From: an uncultured Erysipelotrichaceae bacterium
Lineage (GTDB): Bacteria > Bacillota_I > Bacilli_A > Acholeplasmatales > Anaeroplasmataceae
Direction: 5' to 3'
Assembly: GCA_902796895.1 (NCBI GenBank)
Contig: CADBQV010000102.1
Location: 1-7,932, forward strand
DNA: 7,932 nt
Positions 1-6,566 of the stretch are shown here, piece after piece. Both the position numbers and the translations under genes were made by a program. Every line of letters starts with the position of its first letter. Position 1 is the first letter of the stretch. The notes below the pieces were generated by a model. The model did no database searches. It had not been told where the DNA came from and saw only the letters and a list, made by a program, of their open reading frames with translations.

Positions 1-33
1 AAAATAAAAGACCCTGCCAAAATTGACAAGGTC
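1..33 (-). terminator. Rho-independent terminator after rpsR
   Basis: Read on the minus strand, GACCTTGTC pairs with GGCAGGGTC (9 bp including two G-U pairs) around the 6-nt loop AATTTT, and TTTTATTTT follows directly. This is a classic intrinsic terminator, 62 nt beyond the rpsR stop codon, and it most likely ends the rpsF-ssb-rpsR transcript. The U tract touches the window edge, so it may extend further. Confidence 0.88.
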
Positions 34-70
34 ATTCATACTTATGTTTTATGTCATTTTCTTGCGAGTG

Positions 71-88
71 ATTGTGTCACTTCACAAT
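71..88 (-). other. Small hairpin in the rpsR 3' untranslated region
   Basis: On the minus strand ATTGTG and CACAAT form a perfect 6-bp stem around the loop AAGTGA, starting 7 nt after the rpsR stop. No U tract follows, so it is not a terminator by itself. It could stabilise the 3' end or be incidental in AT-rich DNA. The rest of the 62-nt stretch between rpsR and the terminator holds no open frame of note. Confidence 0.35.
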
Positions 89-95
89 AACATAA

Positions 96-335
96 TTAGT
101 CTTTAACGAATGGTAATAAAGCCATATGTCTAGCTCTCTTAATAGCGATAGCTAGCTTTCTTTGATATTTAGCAGATGTACCAGTAGCTCTTCTAGGTAA
201 AATTTTACCTCTATCAGAAATGAACTTCTTTAATAAATCTACATCTTTAAAATCAATGTGCTCTATATTATTTGCTGTAAAATAACAAACTTTTTTTCTA
301 CCACGACGTTGTTGGTTTCCTCTATTATTTTGCAT
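96..335 (-). CDS. rpsR: 30S ribosomal protein S18
   Basis: Encodes the 79-residue small-subunit protein S18, which binds the platform of the 30S subunit as a heterodimer with S6. The family core is plain: a basic N-terminus with an RRGRKK stretch (about 10-15), then [19 protein letters not shown], the signature [15 protein letters not shown] (about 45-59), and the C-terminal helix [13 protein letters not shown]. Only one cysteine (C17) is present, so the zinc-binding cysteine set of some S18 paralogues is absent. The ATG is preceded by AAAGGAG with 8 nt spacing. The gene starts 15 nt after the ssb stop and is the last of rpsF-ssb-rpsR, followed by a terminator. Length and sequence are normal for the family. 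Confidence 0.98.
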   Translation of the reverse strand: MQNNRGNQQRRGRKKVCYFTANNIEHIDFKDVDLLKKFISDRGKILPRRATGTSAKYQRKLAIAIKRARHMALLPFVKD

Positions 336-350
336 GATTAATTCTCCTTT

Positions 351-848
351 CTAAAATGGTAATTCTTCATCATCAACATTTACATCAAAGCTTTTTTGAT
401 TGCTTGTGTCATTTTGTTGTTGTGACATTCCATATTGAGGATTGTTATATCCTTGATATGGGTTTTGTTGAGGTTGTTGGAAATTTTGTTGTCCTTGATA
501 ACCTTGATTCATTTGTCCTTGAGTCGCTTGGTCTCTAGGTGATAGATTTTCTACACTTTCAACTACAACTTCAGTTACATAATGAGTTTGATTATCTTGT
601 CCTTGATAGCTTCTAACTTGGATTCTTCCTGTTATAGCTAACATATTTCCTTTTTTAACATAGCGAGACATAAAGTCTGCTTGTTGTCCCCAGGCAACAC
701 AAGATACGAAATCTGCTTGTCTGTTTCCGCTTGCATCTCTTACTTGTCTATCTACTGCAATAGTAAATAATAAATTAGCAAGACCATTTTGAGTGTAGCG
801 GATTTCAGGGTCCTTAGTGATTCTTCCTGTTAATAAAACCTTATTCAC
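351..848 (-). CDS. ssb: Single-stranded DNA-binding protein (GTG start)
   Basis: A 165-residue SSB that coats single-stranded DNA in replication, recombination and repair and recruits partner proteins through its C-terminal tip. Residues 1 to about 104 form the OB fold, beginning MNKVLLTGRITKDPEIRYT and including FVSCVAWGQQADF and KGNMLAITGRIQVRSYQ. Residues about 105-152 are a disordered Q/N/G/Y-rich linker with roughly 17 glutamines. The end, DDEELPF, is the conserved acidic interaction tip. The start is GTG: this is the only start that gives the conserved MNKV N-terminus, and GGAGGTG sits 7 nt upstream. It lies 17 nt after the rpsF stop and is co-transcribed with both ribosomal protein genes, a common bacterial arrangement. 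Stop is TAG. Confidence 0.98.
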   Translation of the reverse strand: MNKVLLTGRITKDPEIRYTQNGLANLLFTIAVDRQVRDASGNRQADFVSCVAWGQQADFMSRYVKKGNMLAITGRIQVRSYQGQDNQTHYVTEVVVESVENLSPRDQATQGQMNQGYQGQQNFQQPQQNPYQGYNNPQYGMSQQQNDTSNQKSFDVNVDDEELPF

Positions 849-855
849 GAATCAG

Positions 856-862
856 CACCTCC
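856..862 (-). promoter_or_regulatory. Shine-Dalgarno site fixing the ssb GTG start
   Basis: The minus strand reads GGAGGTG, a near-perfect anti-16S match, 7 nt before a GTG codon at 846-848. It lies entirely in the 17-nt gap after the rpsF stop. It justifies the non-ATG start, and no in-frame ATG nearby would keep the conserved N-terminus. Confidence 0.85.
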
Positions 863-865
863 AAA

Positions 866-1153
866 TTATTCTCCGTCTTTAACAACGATATGACGAATAA
901 TCTTTTCGCTATAACCAGCGATACGGTTGAATTCGTTAACAGCTTCAACACCAGCTTCAACTAACATCCACACATAATAACCTTTCTTATTACCTGCGAT
1001 CTCGTAAGCTAATTCTCTAAAGCCCCATTCTTTAACCTCTAAAACTTTTGCACCATTAGAAGTGAATAAGTTGTTAGCAGCTTCAACTTCTGCCTTGATT
1101 GCTTCAGCATCAAGATTAGAACGTAGAATGTACATTACTTCATATTTTTTCAT
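866..1153 (-). CDS. rpsF: 30S ribosomal protein S6
   Basis: A 95-residue S6, a platform protein of the 30S subunit that dimerises with S18. It shows the family's ferredoxin-like fold order: MKKYEVMYILRSNLD as first strand, a helix around residues 15-34, VKEWGFRELAYEI as the conserved central strand segment, GYYVWMLVEA as the next strand, and the signature IIRHIVVK near the C-terminus. The length is typical. The ATG is preceded by AAAGGAGGT, an ideal Shine-Dalgarno site. It is the first gene of rpsF-ssb-rpsR, behind a recognisable promoter and a leader that folds into two hairpins. In many bacteria the S6:S18 complex represses this operon through the leader; whether that holds here is inference. 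Confidence 0.98.
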   Translation of the reverse strand: MKKYEVMYILRSNLDAEAIKAEVEAANNLFTSNGAKVLEVKEWGFRELAYEIAGNKKGYYVWMLVEAGVEAVNEFNRIAGYSEKIIRHIVVKDGE

Positions 1154-1222
1154 AAAATTAACCTCCTTTTGGACTTTTGGCCTAATATAGTTTAATTAGG
1201 CAAGGGCATTATTCAATAATGC
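1154..1222 (-). promoter_or_regulatory. Structured 5' leader of rpsF, possible S6:S18 autoregulatory region
   Basis: From the predicted start site (about 1222) to the rpsF ATG the leader is about 70 nt. Hairpin 1 (1206-1222) is GCATTATT-G-AATAATGC, realistically a 6-bp stem with a 5-nt loop, right at the mRNA 5' end. Hairpin 2 (1180-1201) is GCCTAAT/ATTAGGC with loop TAAACTAT. A CCTT just 5' of hairpin 2 could pair with AAGG of the Shine-Dalgarno region, enclosing hairpin 2 and masking the ribosome site. The position is right for the known S6:S18 leader motif, but the conserved CCG trinucleotide of that motif is not visible here, so the assignment is tentative. Confidence 0.45.
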
Positions 1223-1228
1223 TTTATA

Positions 1229-1257
1229 ATTTTATCATAATATAGTGTCTTATGCAA
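1229..1257 (-). promoter_or_regulatory. Promoter of rpsF-ssb-rpsR, vegetative sigma type
   Basis: On the minus strand a -35 box TTGCAT (1252-1257) and a -10 box TAAAAT (1229-1234) are separated by exactly 17 nt. TG sits one base before the -10, giving an extended -10 element. The predicted start is near 1222, so the first leader hairpin forms at the very 5' end. The promoter lies in the gap after the CDF gene, its -35 only about 19 nt beyond that gene's stop. Confidence 0.75.
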
Positions 1258-1276
1258 GTCATTTTTTTGATTTAAA

Positions 1277-2479
1277 TTATCCGATATATTCATGATCAAA
1301 ATTAATGATTATTACATATTCTGTATCTGTTTCATCAAATAAATATTTTTTAATAATTTTTTGTAATTCATCCTCACTATATTTAAAATCAAAAGGTATA
1401 ACAATATCAAATATTACTGTAGGAATAGCTTTTTTTACTAATCTTAAATCATGATATTTAATATTTGAATCTACTTTCTTTAAGCAATCACTAACTAATG
1501 ATTTTATACCATCTAATTCTTTATCACCTATAATTACAGGATCCATATGAATAGTAAGTGAAACATTATATTTTTCTTTTACTAATTGTTCTATCTCATC
1601 TATCTTATCATGAATTTCAATTACATTATTTCTTGAATCTACTTCTACATGTATTGTCATAAAGCATTTAGTCGGACCATACATGTGACACATTATATCA
1701 TGAGTACCAAGTACTACATCAAATGATTTAATATATTCATTTATTTGTTCAACAAAGCTTGTTGATACAGGACAGCCAATAAGTGGGTTTATTTCATCTT
1801 TTACAAGCTTTATACCAGATACTATTATAAATAATGATACTAATACACCTAAAATACCATCAATAGAAAATTTAAGTGAAATATTATTATAAGATAATAT
1901 TAATATTAAAACTGTACCTAAAAGTACTATAGATGTTGATATACAATCATTTAATGAATCTACTGAATTTGCCTTTAGGGCAATAGAATCAATTATTTTT
2001 GCTATCTTTTTATAGCATAAATATTGACATACCTTTAAAAATATCGCAAATACTAATATTCCAATAGATATATATGTATATAAATAATTGATATCACTTT
2101 CTGTAAAATTAATTATTTTATATATTGATGATACGCCAAGTATTCCACCAATTAATAAAATTATTAAAGATACTATAAGTCCTGTTATATATTCTATTCT
2201 TTCATGACCATATGGATGTTCTTTATCTGCAGGTCTTCCTGCCATATGAAATCCAATTAATGTAGCAAGTGATGTTGCCATATCAGATAAGTTATTAATT
2301 GAATCAGCAATTATAGAAATACTAAATGATAATATACCTGCAATTAGTTTTATTATGAATAATAATAAATTAGATATAATACCTATAATAGCTGCAAGCT
2401 TTCCATGGGCATTTCTTACTTTATCATTTTTAACATTATTATAATCTTTAATAAATAGCCTTCTTAATAAATCTACCAT
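1277..2479 (-). CDS. Cation diffusion facilitator family transporter, probably Mn(II) or related divalent metal efflux
   Basis: A 400-residue inner-membrane proton-coupled metal exporter. Hydrophobic segments lie near residues 29-50, 52-80, 98-118, 132-152, 170-195 and 205-223, the six-helix CDF pattern. The family motif HPYGHERIEY is at 88-97. The transport-site positions read N62-x-x-x-D66 in helix 2 and D174-x-x-x-D178 in helix 5, instead of the zinc-type H-x-x-x-D. This resembles manganese-exporting CDFs, so Mn(II) is an inference. The cytoplasmic domain (about 231-315) keeps the H260-D261, H277 and H311-x-D313 residues of the YiiP-type dimer domain. It is followed by a second similar but degenerate module (about 321-398), which makes the protein some 100 residues longer than usual. 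The gene starts 9 nt after tatD, with AGGGAG overlapping the tatD stop, so the two are probably co-transcribed. I see no terminator after it. Confidence 0.93.
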   Translation of the reverse strand: MVDLLRRLFIKDYNNVKNDKVRNAHGKLAAIIGIISNLLLFIIKLIAGILSFSISIIADSINNLSDMATSLATLIGFHMAGRPADKEHPYGHERIEYITGLIVSLIILLIGGILGVSSIYKIINFTESDINYLYTYISIGILVFAIFLKVCQYLCYKKIAKIIDSIALKANSVDSLNDCISTSIVLLGTVLILILSYNNISLKFSIDGILGVLVSLFIIVSGIKLVKDEINPLIGCPVSTSFVEQINEYIKSFDVVLGTHDIMCHMYGPTKCFMTIHVEVDSRNNVIEIHDKIDEIEQLVKEKYNVSLTIHMDPVIIGDKELDGIKSLVSDCLKKVDSNIKYHDLRLVKKAIPTVIFDIVIPFDFKYSEDELQKIIKKYLFDETDTEYVIIINFDHEYIG

Positions 2480-2488
2480 ATTATCTCC

Positions 2489-3244
2489 CTAGATTCTAAA
2501 TAAATCTTTAGCATTTTTAGTAGTTATTTCATCTACTGTTTTTTTATCTATTTCCTTTATCTCTGCTATTTTTTCACATACATATTTTACATATGATGAT
2601 TCATTTCTTTTTCCTCTAAAAGGCTCTGGTGCTAAAAAAGGACAATCTGTTTCGATTAATAGCTTTTCTAAAGGTATTTCTTTAGCTATTAATTTAGCTT
2701 CTTTAGCATTTTTAAATGTAACGGGTCCTCCTAAAGAAATATAGAAGCCTAGCTTTATAAATTCTTTAGCCATTTCATATGAACCACTATAGCAGTGCAT
2801 TACACCACGTAAGTTCTTATATTCCTTTAATATATCATATGTATCCTTTGTAGCATCTCTCATATGAATTATTATAGGTAAGTCAAGCTTAATAGCAAGC
2901 TCGCATTGTAATTTTAATAATTCTTTTTGTTCATTAATATATGTCTTATCCCAATGATAATCTAAGCCACATTCACCTATGGCATATATTTTATTATTCT
3001 TTATAAATTCTTCTAATTCTATAAATTTATCTTTATATTCTAAGTCACATTCTTCAGGATGTACTCCTGCAGTAGGATAAAATATATCATATTTTTTTGC
3101 ATATTCTTGTGCTTTTAAATTAGTTTCTTTTGAAAAGCCTACAAGAATTATTTTATTAACATTATTATCCTTACATCTTTGAATGCATTCGTCTATATCA
3201 TCTTTAAATTCATCTTCAAATAGATGTGAATGTGTATCTATCAT
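2489..3244 (-). CDS. tatD: TatD family metal-dependent DNase/hydrolase
   Basis: A 251-residue TIM-barrel metallohydrolase of the TatD family; characterised members are Mg-dependent DNases (3'-5' exonuclease in Escherichia coli), cytoplasmic. All metal-site motifs are present: H5-x-H7 in MIDTHSHLF, E91 in IGECGLDYHWDK, H127 in PIIIHMRDA, H150 in GVMHCYSGS and D200 in LIETDCPFLAPEP. The RGKRNES segment at 210-216 is also conserved. The length is normal. The ATG is preceded by AAGGTG with 7 nt spacing. It stands 60 nt after trpA, behind the trp terminator and its own candidate promoter, and heads a unit with the CDF transporter. The metal dependence of TatD and the metal exporter next door are suggestive, but no functional link is shown. 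Confidence 0.96.
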   Translation of the reverse strand: MIDTHSHLFEDEFKDDIDECIQRCKDNNVNKIILVGFSKETNLKAQEYAKKYDIFYPTAGVHPEECDLEYKDKFIELEEFIKNNKIYAIGECGLDYHWDKTYINEQKELLKLQCELAIKLDLPIIIHMRDATKDTYDILKEYKNLRGVMHCYSGSYEMAKEFIKLGFYISLGGPVTFKNAKEAKLIAKEIPLEKLLIETDCPFLAPEPFRGKRNESSYVKYVCEKIAEIKEIDKKTVDEITTKNAKDLFRI

Positions 3245-3265
3245 ATCTAATCACCTTAGCTTAAT

Positions 3266-3294
3266 ATTATATAACAAATTAAAATCGGTCACAA
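3266..3294 (-). promoter_or_regulatory. Candidate tatD promoter nested in the trp terminator
   Basis: On the minus strand a perfect -10 TATAAT (3266-3271) is preceded, after exactly 17 nt, by TTGTGA (3289-3294; 4 of 6 matches to TTGACA). The -35 overlaps the loop and 3' stem of the trp terminator. Predicted transcription would begin near 3259, leaving a leader of only about 15 nt that already contains the AAGGTG ribosome site. There is therefore no room for a metal riboswitch ahead of tatD and the transporter. Confidence 0.6.
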
Positions 3295-3303
3295 GGACCG
3301 ATT
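3276..3303 (-). terminator. Rho-independent terminator of the trp operon
   Basis: On the minus strand AATCGGTC and GACCGATT form a perfect 8-bp stem (3283-3303) with the 5-nt loop CTTGT, followed by TTAATTTGTT, a broken U tract. The stem begins one base after the trpA stop codon. The U tract is interrupted by AA, so termination may be incomplete and some read-through into tatD is possible. Confidence 0.85.
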
Positions 3304-3304
3304 A

Positions 3305-4075
3305 TTAATTAATTGCATCTACTATTGATTTACAGAAATCATAAATGTAATTTGCGGCATTAATACCATACTCTTCAACTTTTTTAACAATTGCAGAGCC
3401 TACAATTACACCATCTGAAATTGATGCCATTTTTTTAGCTTGTTCTGGATTTGAAATACCAAAGCCTATGGCTACTTTAGTATTTGTATGGCGTCTAATT
3501 TCATTTACCATTTTTTCTAAATCTACATTGAATTCATTTCTCATACCTGTTACTCCCATAGATGATACAAGATAAATGAATCCATTAGATTTTTTAGCTA
3601 TTTTTTCAATTCTATCATCACTTGTTGGTGCGATTAATGATATAACTTCTTGATCATATTTTTTAGCTACTATAGCTACTTCATCTTTCTCTTCAATAGG
3701 CAAATCTGGAATAATTATACCTAGCATATTTAATTCTTTAGCTTTTTTAAAGAATCTATCATATCCATATGAAAATACAGGATTTAAATATGTCATAAAT
3801 ACCATTGGAAAATCTGGATGCTTAATTCTTACATTTTTAAGCATTGAAAAGATTTTATCAGTTGTAGTGCCTGATGCAAGAGCTCTTATATCAGCTTTAG
3901 TTATTACACTACCTTCAGCAATAGGATCAGAAAATGGAATACCTATTTCTATTAGAGATGTTCCGGCTTCAATCATTTTATCTATAAATAATTCTGTTGC
4001 TTCTATATTTGGATCACCTGCAGTAATAAAAGCTATGAATGCTTTTTTATTAAATACATCTTTAAAACTATTCAT
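3305..4075 (-). CDS. trpA: Tryptophan synthase alpha chain
   Basis: A 256-residue TIM-barrel subunit that cleaves indole-3-glycerol phosphate to indole and glyceraldehyde-3-phosphate, passing indole to TrpB. Visible motifs are FITAGDP (16-22), [15 protein letters not shown] (41-55) with catalytic E43 (E. coli E49), [10 protein letters not shown] (95-104), IIPDLPIEE (121-129), the loop-6 region SSMGVTGMR (171-179) and the phosphate-binding GFGIS and [10 protein letters not shown] (204-208, 221-230). The position of the second catalytic acid, D60 in E. coli, is E54 here, and the usual G-P-x-I-Q that follows reads G-S-V-I-T. It overlaps the trpB end by 8 nt (ATGAATAG), with GGGGG upstream as a weak ribosome site, so translation is probably coupled to trpB. 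A terminator follows immediately. Contains no tryptophan. Confidence 0.97.
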   Translation of the reverse strand: MNSFKDVFNKKAFIAFITAGDPNIEATELFIDKMIEAGTSLIEIGIPFSDPIAEGSVITKADIRALASGTTTDKIFSMLKNVRIKHPDFPMVFMTYLNPVFSYGYDRFFKKAKELNMLGIIIPDLPIEEKDEVAIVAKKYDQEVISLIAPTSDDRIEKIAKKSNGFIYLVSSMGVTGMRNEFNVDLEKMVNEIRRHTNTKVAIGFGISNPEQAKKMASISDGVIVGSAIVKKVEEYGINAANYIYDFCKSIVDAIN

Positions 4076-5246
4076 CTATATTTACCCCCAAATATCTAGC
4101 GATTGATGCACAATCCTTATCTCCTCTACCTGATAAGTTAACAACTATAACCTTATCCTTCATTTTAGGTGCAACCTTTATTGCATAAGCTAGAGCATGT
4201 GATGATTCAATTGCTGGAATAATACCTTCAGTTTTTGATAAAAGTAAGAATGCATCTACGGCTTCTTTATCTGTAATTGGTACATATTTAGCACGTCCAA
4301 TTGAATTTAAGTATGCATGTTCAGGACCAATACCAGGATAATCTAAGCCTGCTGATATTGAATATACCTCATCAATTTGTCCATATTCATTTTGACAAAA
4401 TAATGATTTCATACCATGGAATACTCCAACCTTACCTGTAGTTATTGTTGCTGCTGTTTTACCACTATCAATACCAAGTCCTGCTGCTTCACATCCTACT
4501 AATTCTACTTCCTTATCATCAATAAAATTGTAAAATGCACCCATTGCATTAGATCCACCACCAACACAAGCGATAACCATATCTGGTAATTTACCTTCAT
4601 ATTCTAATATTTGTTCTTTTATTTCTTTAGATATTACTGATTGGAAATCACGAACAATTGTAGGGAATGGATGAGGTCCCATTACTGAACCTAGTAAATA
4701 TAATGTGTCATCACATCTATTACTCCATTCCTTCATACATTCGTTTACCGCATCTTTTAATACTCTACTTCCGCTTTTTACACTATGAACCTTAGCACCA
4801 AGTAATTCCATTCTAAATACATTTAATGCTTGACGTTTAGTATCTTCCTCACCCATGAATATTTCACATTCCATACCCATTAAGGCACATACTGTAGCTG
4901 TAGCAACACCATGCTGTCCGGCACCAGTTTCAGCTATTATTCTTTTTTTACCCATCTTTTTAGCAAGTAAGATTTGTCCTAAGGTATTATTTATTTTATG
5001 ACTTCCGGTATGATTTAGGTCTTCTCTTTTTAAATATATTTTAGCGCCACCTAATTTTTCTGATAAGTTTTTAGCATAATATAATAATGATGGTCTATTA
5101 GCATAATTTTTATATAAATCATCTAATTCACGATTAAATTCTTCATCATCCTTATATTTAATATATGCTTTTTCAAGCTCAAGTGTCGCATTCATTAAAG
5201 TTTCAGGAACATATTGTCCACCAAACTCACCAAATTTAGATTCCAT
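4068..5246 (-). CDS. trpB: Tryptophan synthase beta chain
   Basis: A 392-residue PLP enzyme that condenses indole with serine to give tryptophan, working as an alpha2-beta2 complex with TrpA. It begins with the family signature [14 protein letters not shown]. The PLP lysine is K84 in HTGSHKINN, the catalytic glutamate is E106 in AETGAGQHG, and the cofactor phosphate loop is GGGSNAMG (229-236). D302 of [13 protein letters not shown] and S372 of LSGRGDKD are also conserved. It is the TrpA-partnered type, consistent with trpA next to it. Its start overlaps trpF by 11 nt, and AGAAGGTG gives a good ribosome site inside trpF. W174 is the only tryptophan in all the Trp proteins visible here. Length is normal. 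Confidence 0.98.
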   Translation of the reverse strand: MESKFGEFGGQYVPETLMNATLELEKAYIKYKDDEEFNRELDDLYKNYANRPSLLYYAKNLSEKLGGAKIYLKREDLNHTGSHKINNTLGQILLAKKMGKKRIIAETGAGQHGVATATVCALMGMECEIFMGEEDTKRQALNVFRMELLGAKVHSVKSGSRVLKDAVNECMKEWSNRCDDTLYLLGSVMGPHPFPTIVRDFQSVISKEIKEQILEYEGKLPDMVIACVGGGSNAMGAFYNFIDDKEVELVGCEAAGLGIDSGKTAATITTGKVGVFHGMKSLFCQNEYGQIDEVYSISAGLDYPGIGPEHAYLNSIGRAKYVPITDKEAVDAFLLLSKTEGIIPAIESSHALAYAIKVAPKMKDKVIVVNLSGRGDKDCASIARYLGVNIDE

Positions 5247-5802
5247 TTTTACACCTTCTTATTACTTCTTTTATTTTCTCATAATCCTTAAAACCATTAC
5301 TCTCTACTCCACTTGATATATCGATGCAATAAGGTTTTTCTTTTATTGCCTCATTTATATTAGATATATCAATTCCACCAGCTAAGAAAAATGGTTTTTC
5401 TTTATTTAAGTTATCATAGCTTATTTTCATTCCTAAGCCTGGTTCTATATTGTCATATAATACATAATTAGCATATTTACTTATTCTATATGCCTTTATA
5501 ATTTCTAAATTAGTAAATGATTTAATTTCTTTAATATAATTATCATCTTCATTTCCATGAAGCTGTATTAAATCAATTATTCCTTCATCTACAATTTGTT
5601 TAATATAATTAATATCATTATTTAAAAATACACCAACTGCTTTTATATTTTTATCTAATTTCTTTTTTAATTCTTTGGCTTTATCAATAGTTATAGTTCT
5701 TCTTTTATTTAATGCGAATACAAAGCCAATATAATCAGGCTTTAATTCATTTACATAATCAATATCTATAGGTCTTGTTAAACCACATATCTTTATTAAC
5801 AT
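5236..5802 (-). CDS. trpF: Phosphoribosylanthranilate isomerase
   Basis: A 188-residue TIM-barrel enzyme, slightly short for the family (about 200), that isomerises N-(5'-phosphoribosyl)anthranilate to the CdRP substrate of TrpC. It opens with [10 protein letters not shown], where C6 is the general base (C7 in Thermotoga). Then come [10 protein letters not shown] (26-35), LIQLHGNE (78-85), the catalytic acid D117 in [20 protein letters not shown] (139-149) and the phosphate-binding [15 protein letters not shown] (159-173). The usual GG(T/S)G...FDW segment after the catalytic aspartate reads [10 protein letters not shown], so the glycine pair and FDW are not conserved. Both catalytic residues remain, so it should be active. 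It overlaps trpC by 7 nt (ATGTTAA), with AAAGGAA 8 nt before the ATG. Confidence 0.95.
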   Translation of the reverse strand: MLIKICGLTRPIDIDYVNELKPDYIGFVFALNKRRTITIDKAKELKKKLDKNIKAVGVFLNNDINYIKQIVDEGIIDLIQLHGNEDDNYIKEIKSFTNLEIIKAYRISKYANYVLYDNIEPGLGMKISYDNLNKEKPFFLAGGIDISNINEAIKEKPYCIDISSGVESNGFKDYEKIKEVIRRCKNGI

Positions 5803-6566
5803 TCAATAAATTCCTTTAATGTTTTATTTATATTATTAGATTTCATTAATGCTTCACCTATTAAAATACCATTCATTTTGGCATCTTTAGCTTTTTTAAC
5901 ATCACTAACATCTTTTACGCCACTTTCAGATATTAATATAATATCTTTGTATTTTTCTCTTATATTAATTGCTAGATTATTATCAATTGTAAAATCATCT
6001 AAATTTCTATTATTTACACCAATAACCTTAGCACCAGCTTTAATTGCCATATCTACTTCTTCTTCACTATGGCATTCAACTAAGCATGATAGATATAAGC
6101 TATGGGCTAATTCGATATATTTTTTTAAAGTATTAAAATCTAATATTTTACATATTAATAATATTAAATCAGCTTTAATATATTTAGCTTCATATATTTG
6201 ATATTCACTAAAGATAAAATCTTTTCTTAAAACAGGTATTTTAACGTTATTTTTTATATCCTCTAAATGCTTATCACTGCCTAAAAAATAATTAGGTTCT
6301 GTTAAGCATGATATAGCATTAGCGCCTGATAGTTCATATTCCTTTGCTATATCTAGATAATTATAGTTTTCTTTAATTATTCCTTTAGATGGTGATTTAT
6401 GCTTACATTCGCAAATGAATATAAATTTATTTTGCTTAAATAAATCATAAAATACATAATTTTTATTATCTATTTTAATTAATTCTTTAAGCTTTGATAT
6501 TGGTAATTCTTTTTCTTTTTTAATATAATCTAGTTTTCTTTTAGAAACTATTTCATCTAATATCAT
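5796..6566 (-). CDS. trpC: Indole-3-glycerol phosphate synthase
   Basis: A 256-residue TIM-barrel enzyme that closes CdRP to indole-3-glycerol phosphate with loss of CO2. Motifs, numbered from the start chosen here: MILDEIVSKRK at the N-terminus, E53-C-K55 in FICECKHKSPSKG (family FIAEVKKxSPSKG), FLGSDKHLEDI (94-104), K115 in PVLRKDFIF, E164 in LVECHSEEE, GVNNRNL (183-189), SESG (213-216) and GILIGEALM (233-241). The open frame extends 4 codons upstream to a TTG. I chose the ATG because it gives the conserved MILD start and has GAGG 6 nt upstream, while the TTG has no ribosome site. It overlaps trpD by 14 nt. It is a stand-alone TrpC, not fused to TrpF. Contains no tryptophan. Confidence 0.96.
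   Translation of the reverse strand: MILDEIVSKRKLDYIKKEKELPISKLKELIKIDNKNYVFYDLFKQNKFIFICECKHKSPSKGIIKENYNYLDIAKEYELSGANAISCLTEPNYFLGSDKHLEDIKNNVKIPVLRKDFIFSEYQIYEAKYIKADLILLICKILDFNTLKKYIELAHSLYLSCLVECHSEEEVDMAIKAGAKVIGVNNRNLDDFTIDNNLAINIREKYKDIILISESGVKDVSDVKKAKDAKMNGILIGEALMKSNNINKTLKEFIEC

Noticed and set aside
356..538. Plus-strand open frame opposite ssb
   Set aside because: It is antisense to the Q/N-rich SSB linker, has no ribosome site or recognisable domain, and its composition mirrors the repeated CAA/AAT codons of ssb.
1180..1222. The two rpsF leader hairpins as a terminator or attenuator for the CDF transcript
   Set aside because: Neither stem is followed by a U tract on the minus strand (CCTTGCC and CAAAAGTCC follow), and they lie downstream of a good promoter, so a leader role fits better.
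3245..3304. Metal-sensing riboswitch (yybP-ykoY type) ahead of tatD and the CDF transporter
   Set aside because: The trpA-tatD gap is only 60 nt and is filled by the terminator, the promoter and the ribosome site. The predicted leader is about 15 nt, too short for a riboswitch.
3867..4106. Plus-strand open frame opposite trpA/trpB
   Set aside because: Antisense shadow of conserved coding sequence with no family resemblance. The frame opposite trpD at 7295-7609 was rejected for the same reason.
5878..6201. Plus-strand open frame opposite trpC, with a hydrophobic translation
   Set aside because: It is fully antisense to well-conserved trpC. The apparent hydrophobicity comes from the complement of AT-rich codons. 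No promoter or ribosome site is evident.
6553..6566. Possible TGA-to-Trp recoding, as in some AT-rich Mollicutes
   Set aside because: trpD ends in TGA at the expected C-terminus, and the conserved tryptophans of SSB and TrpB are encoded by TGG, so the standard bacterial code applies.
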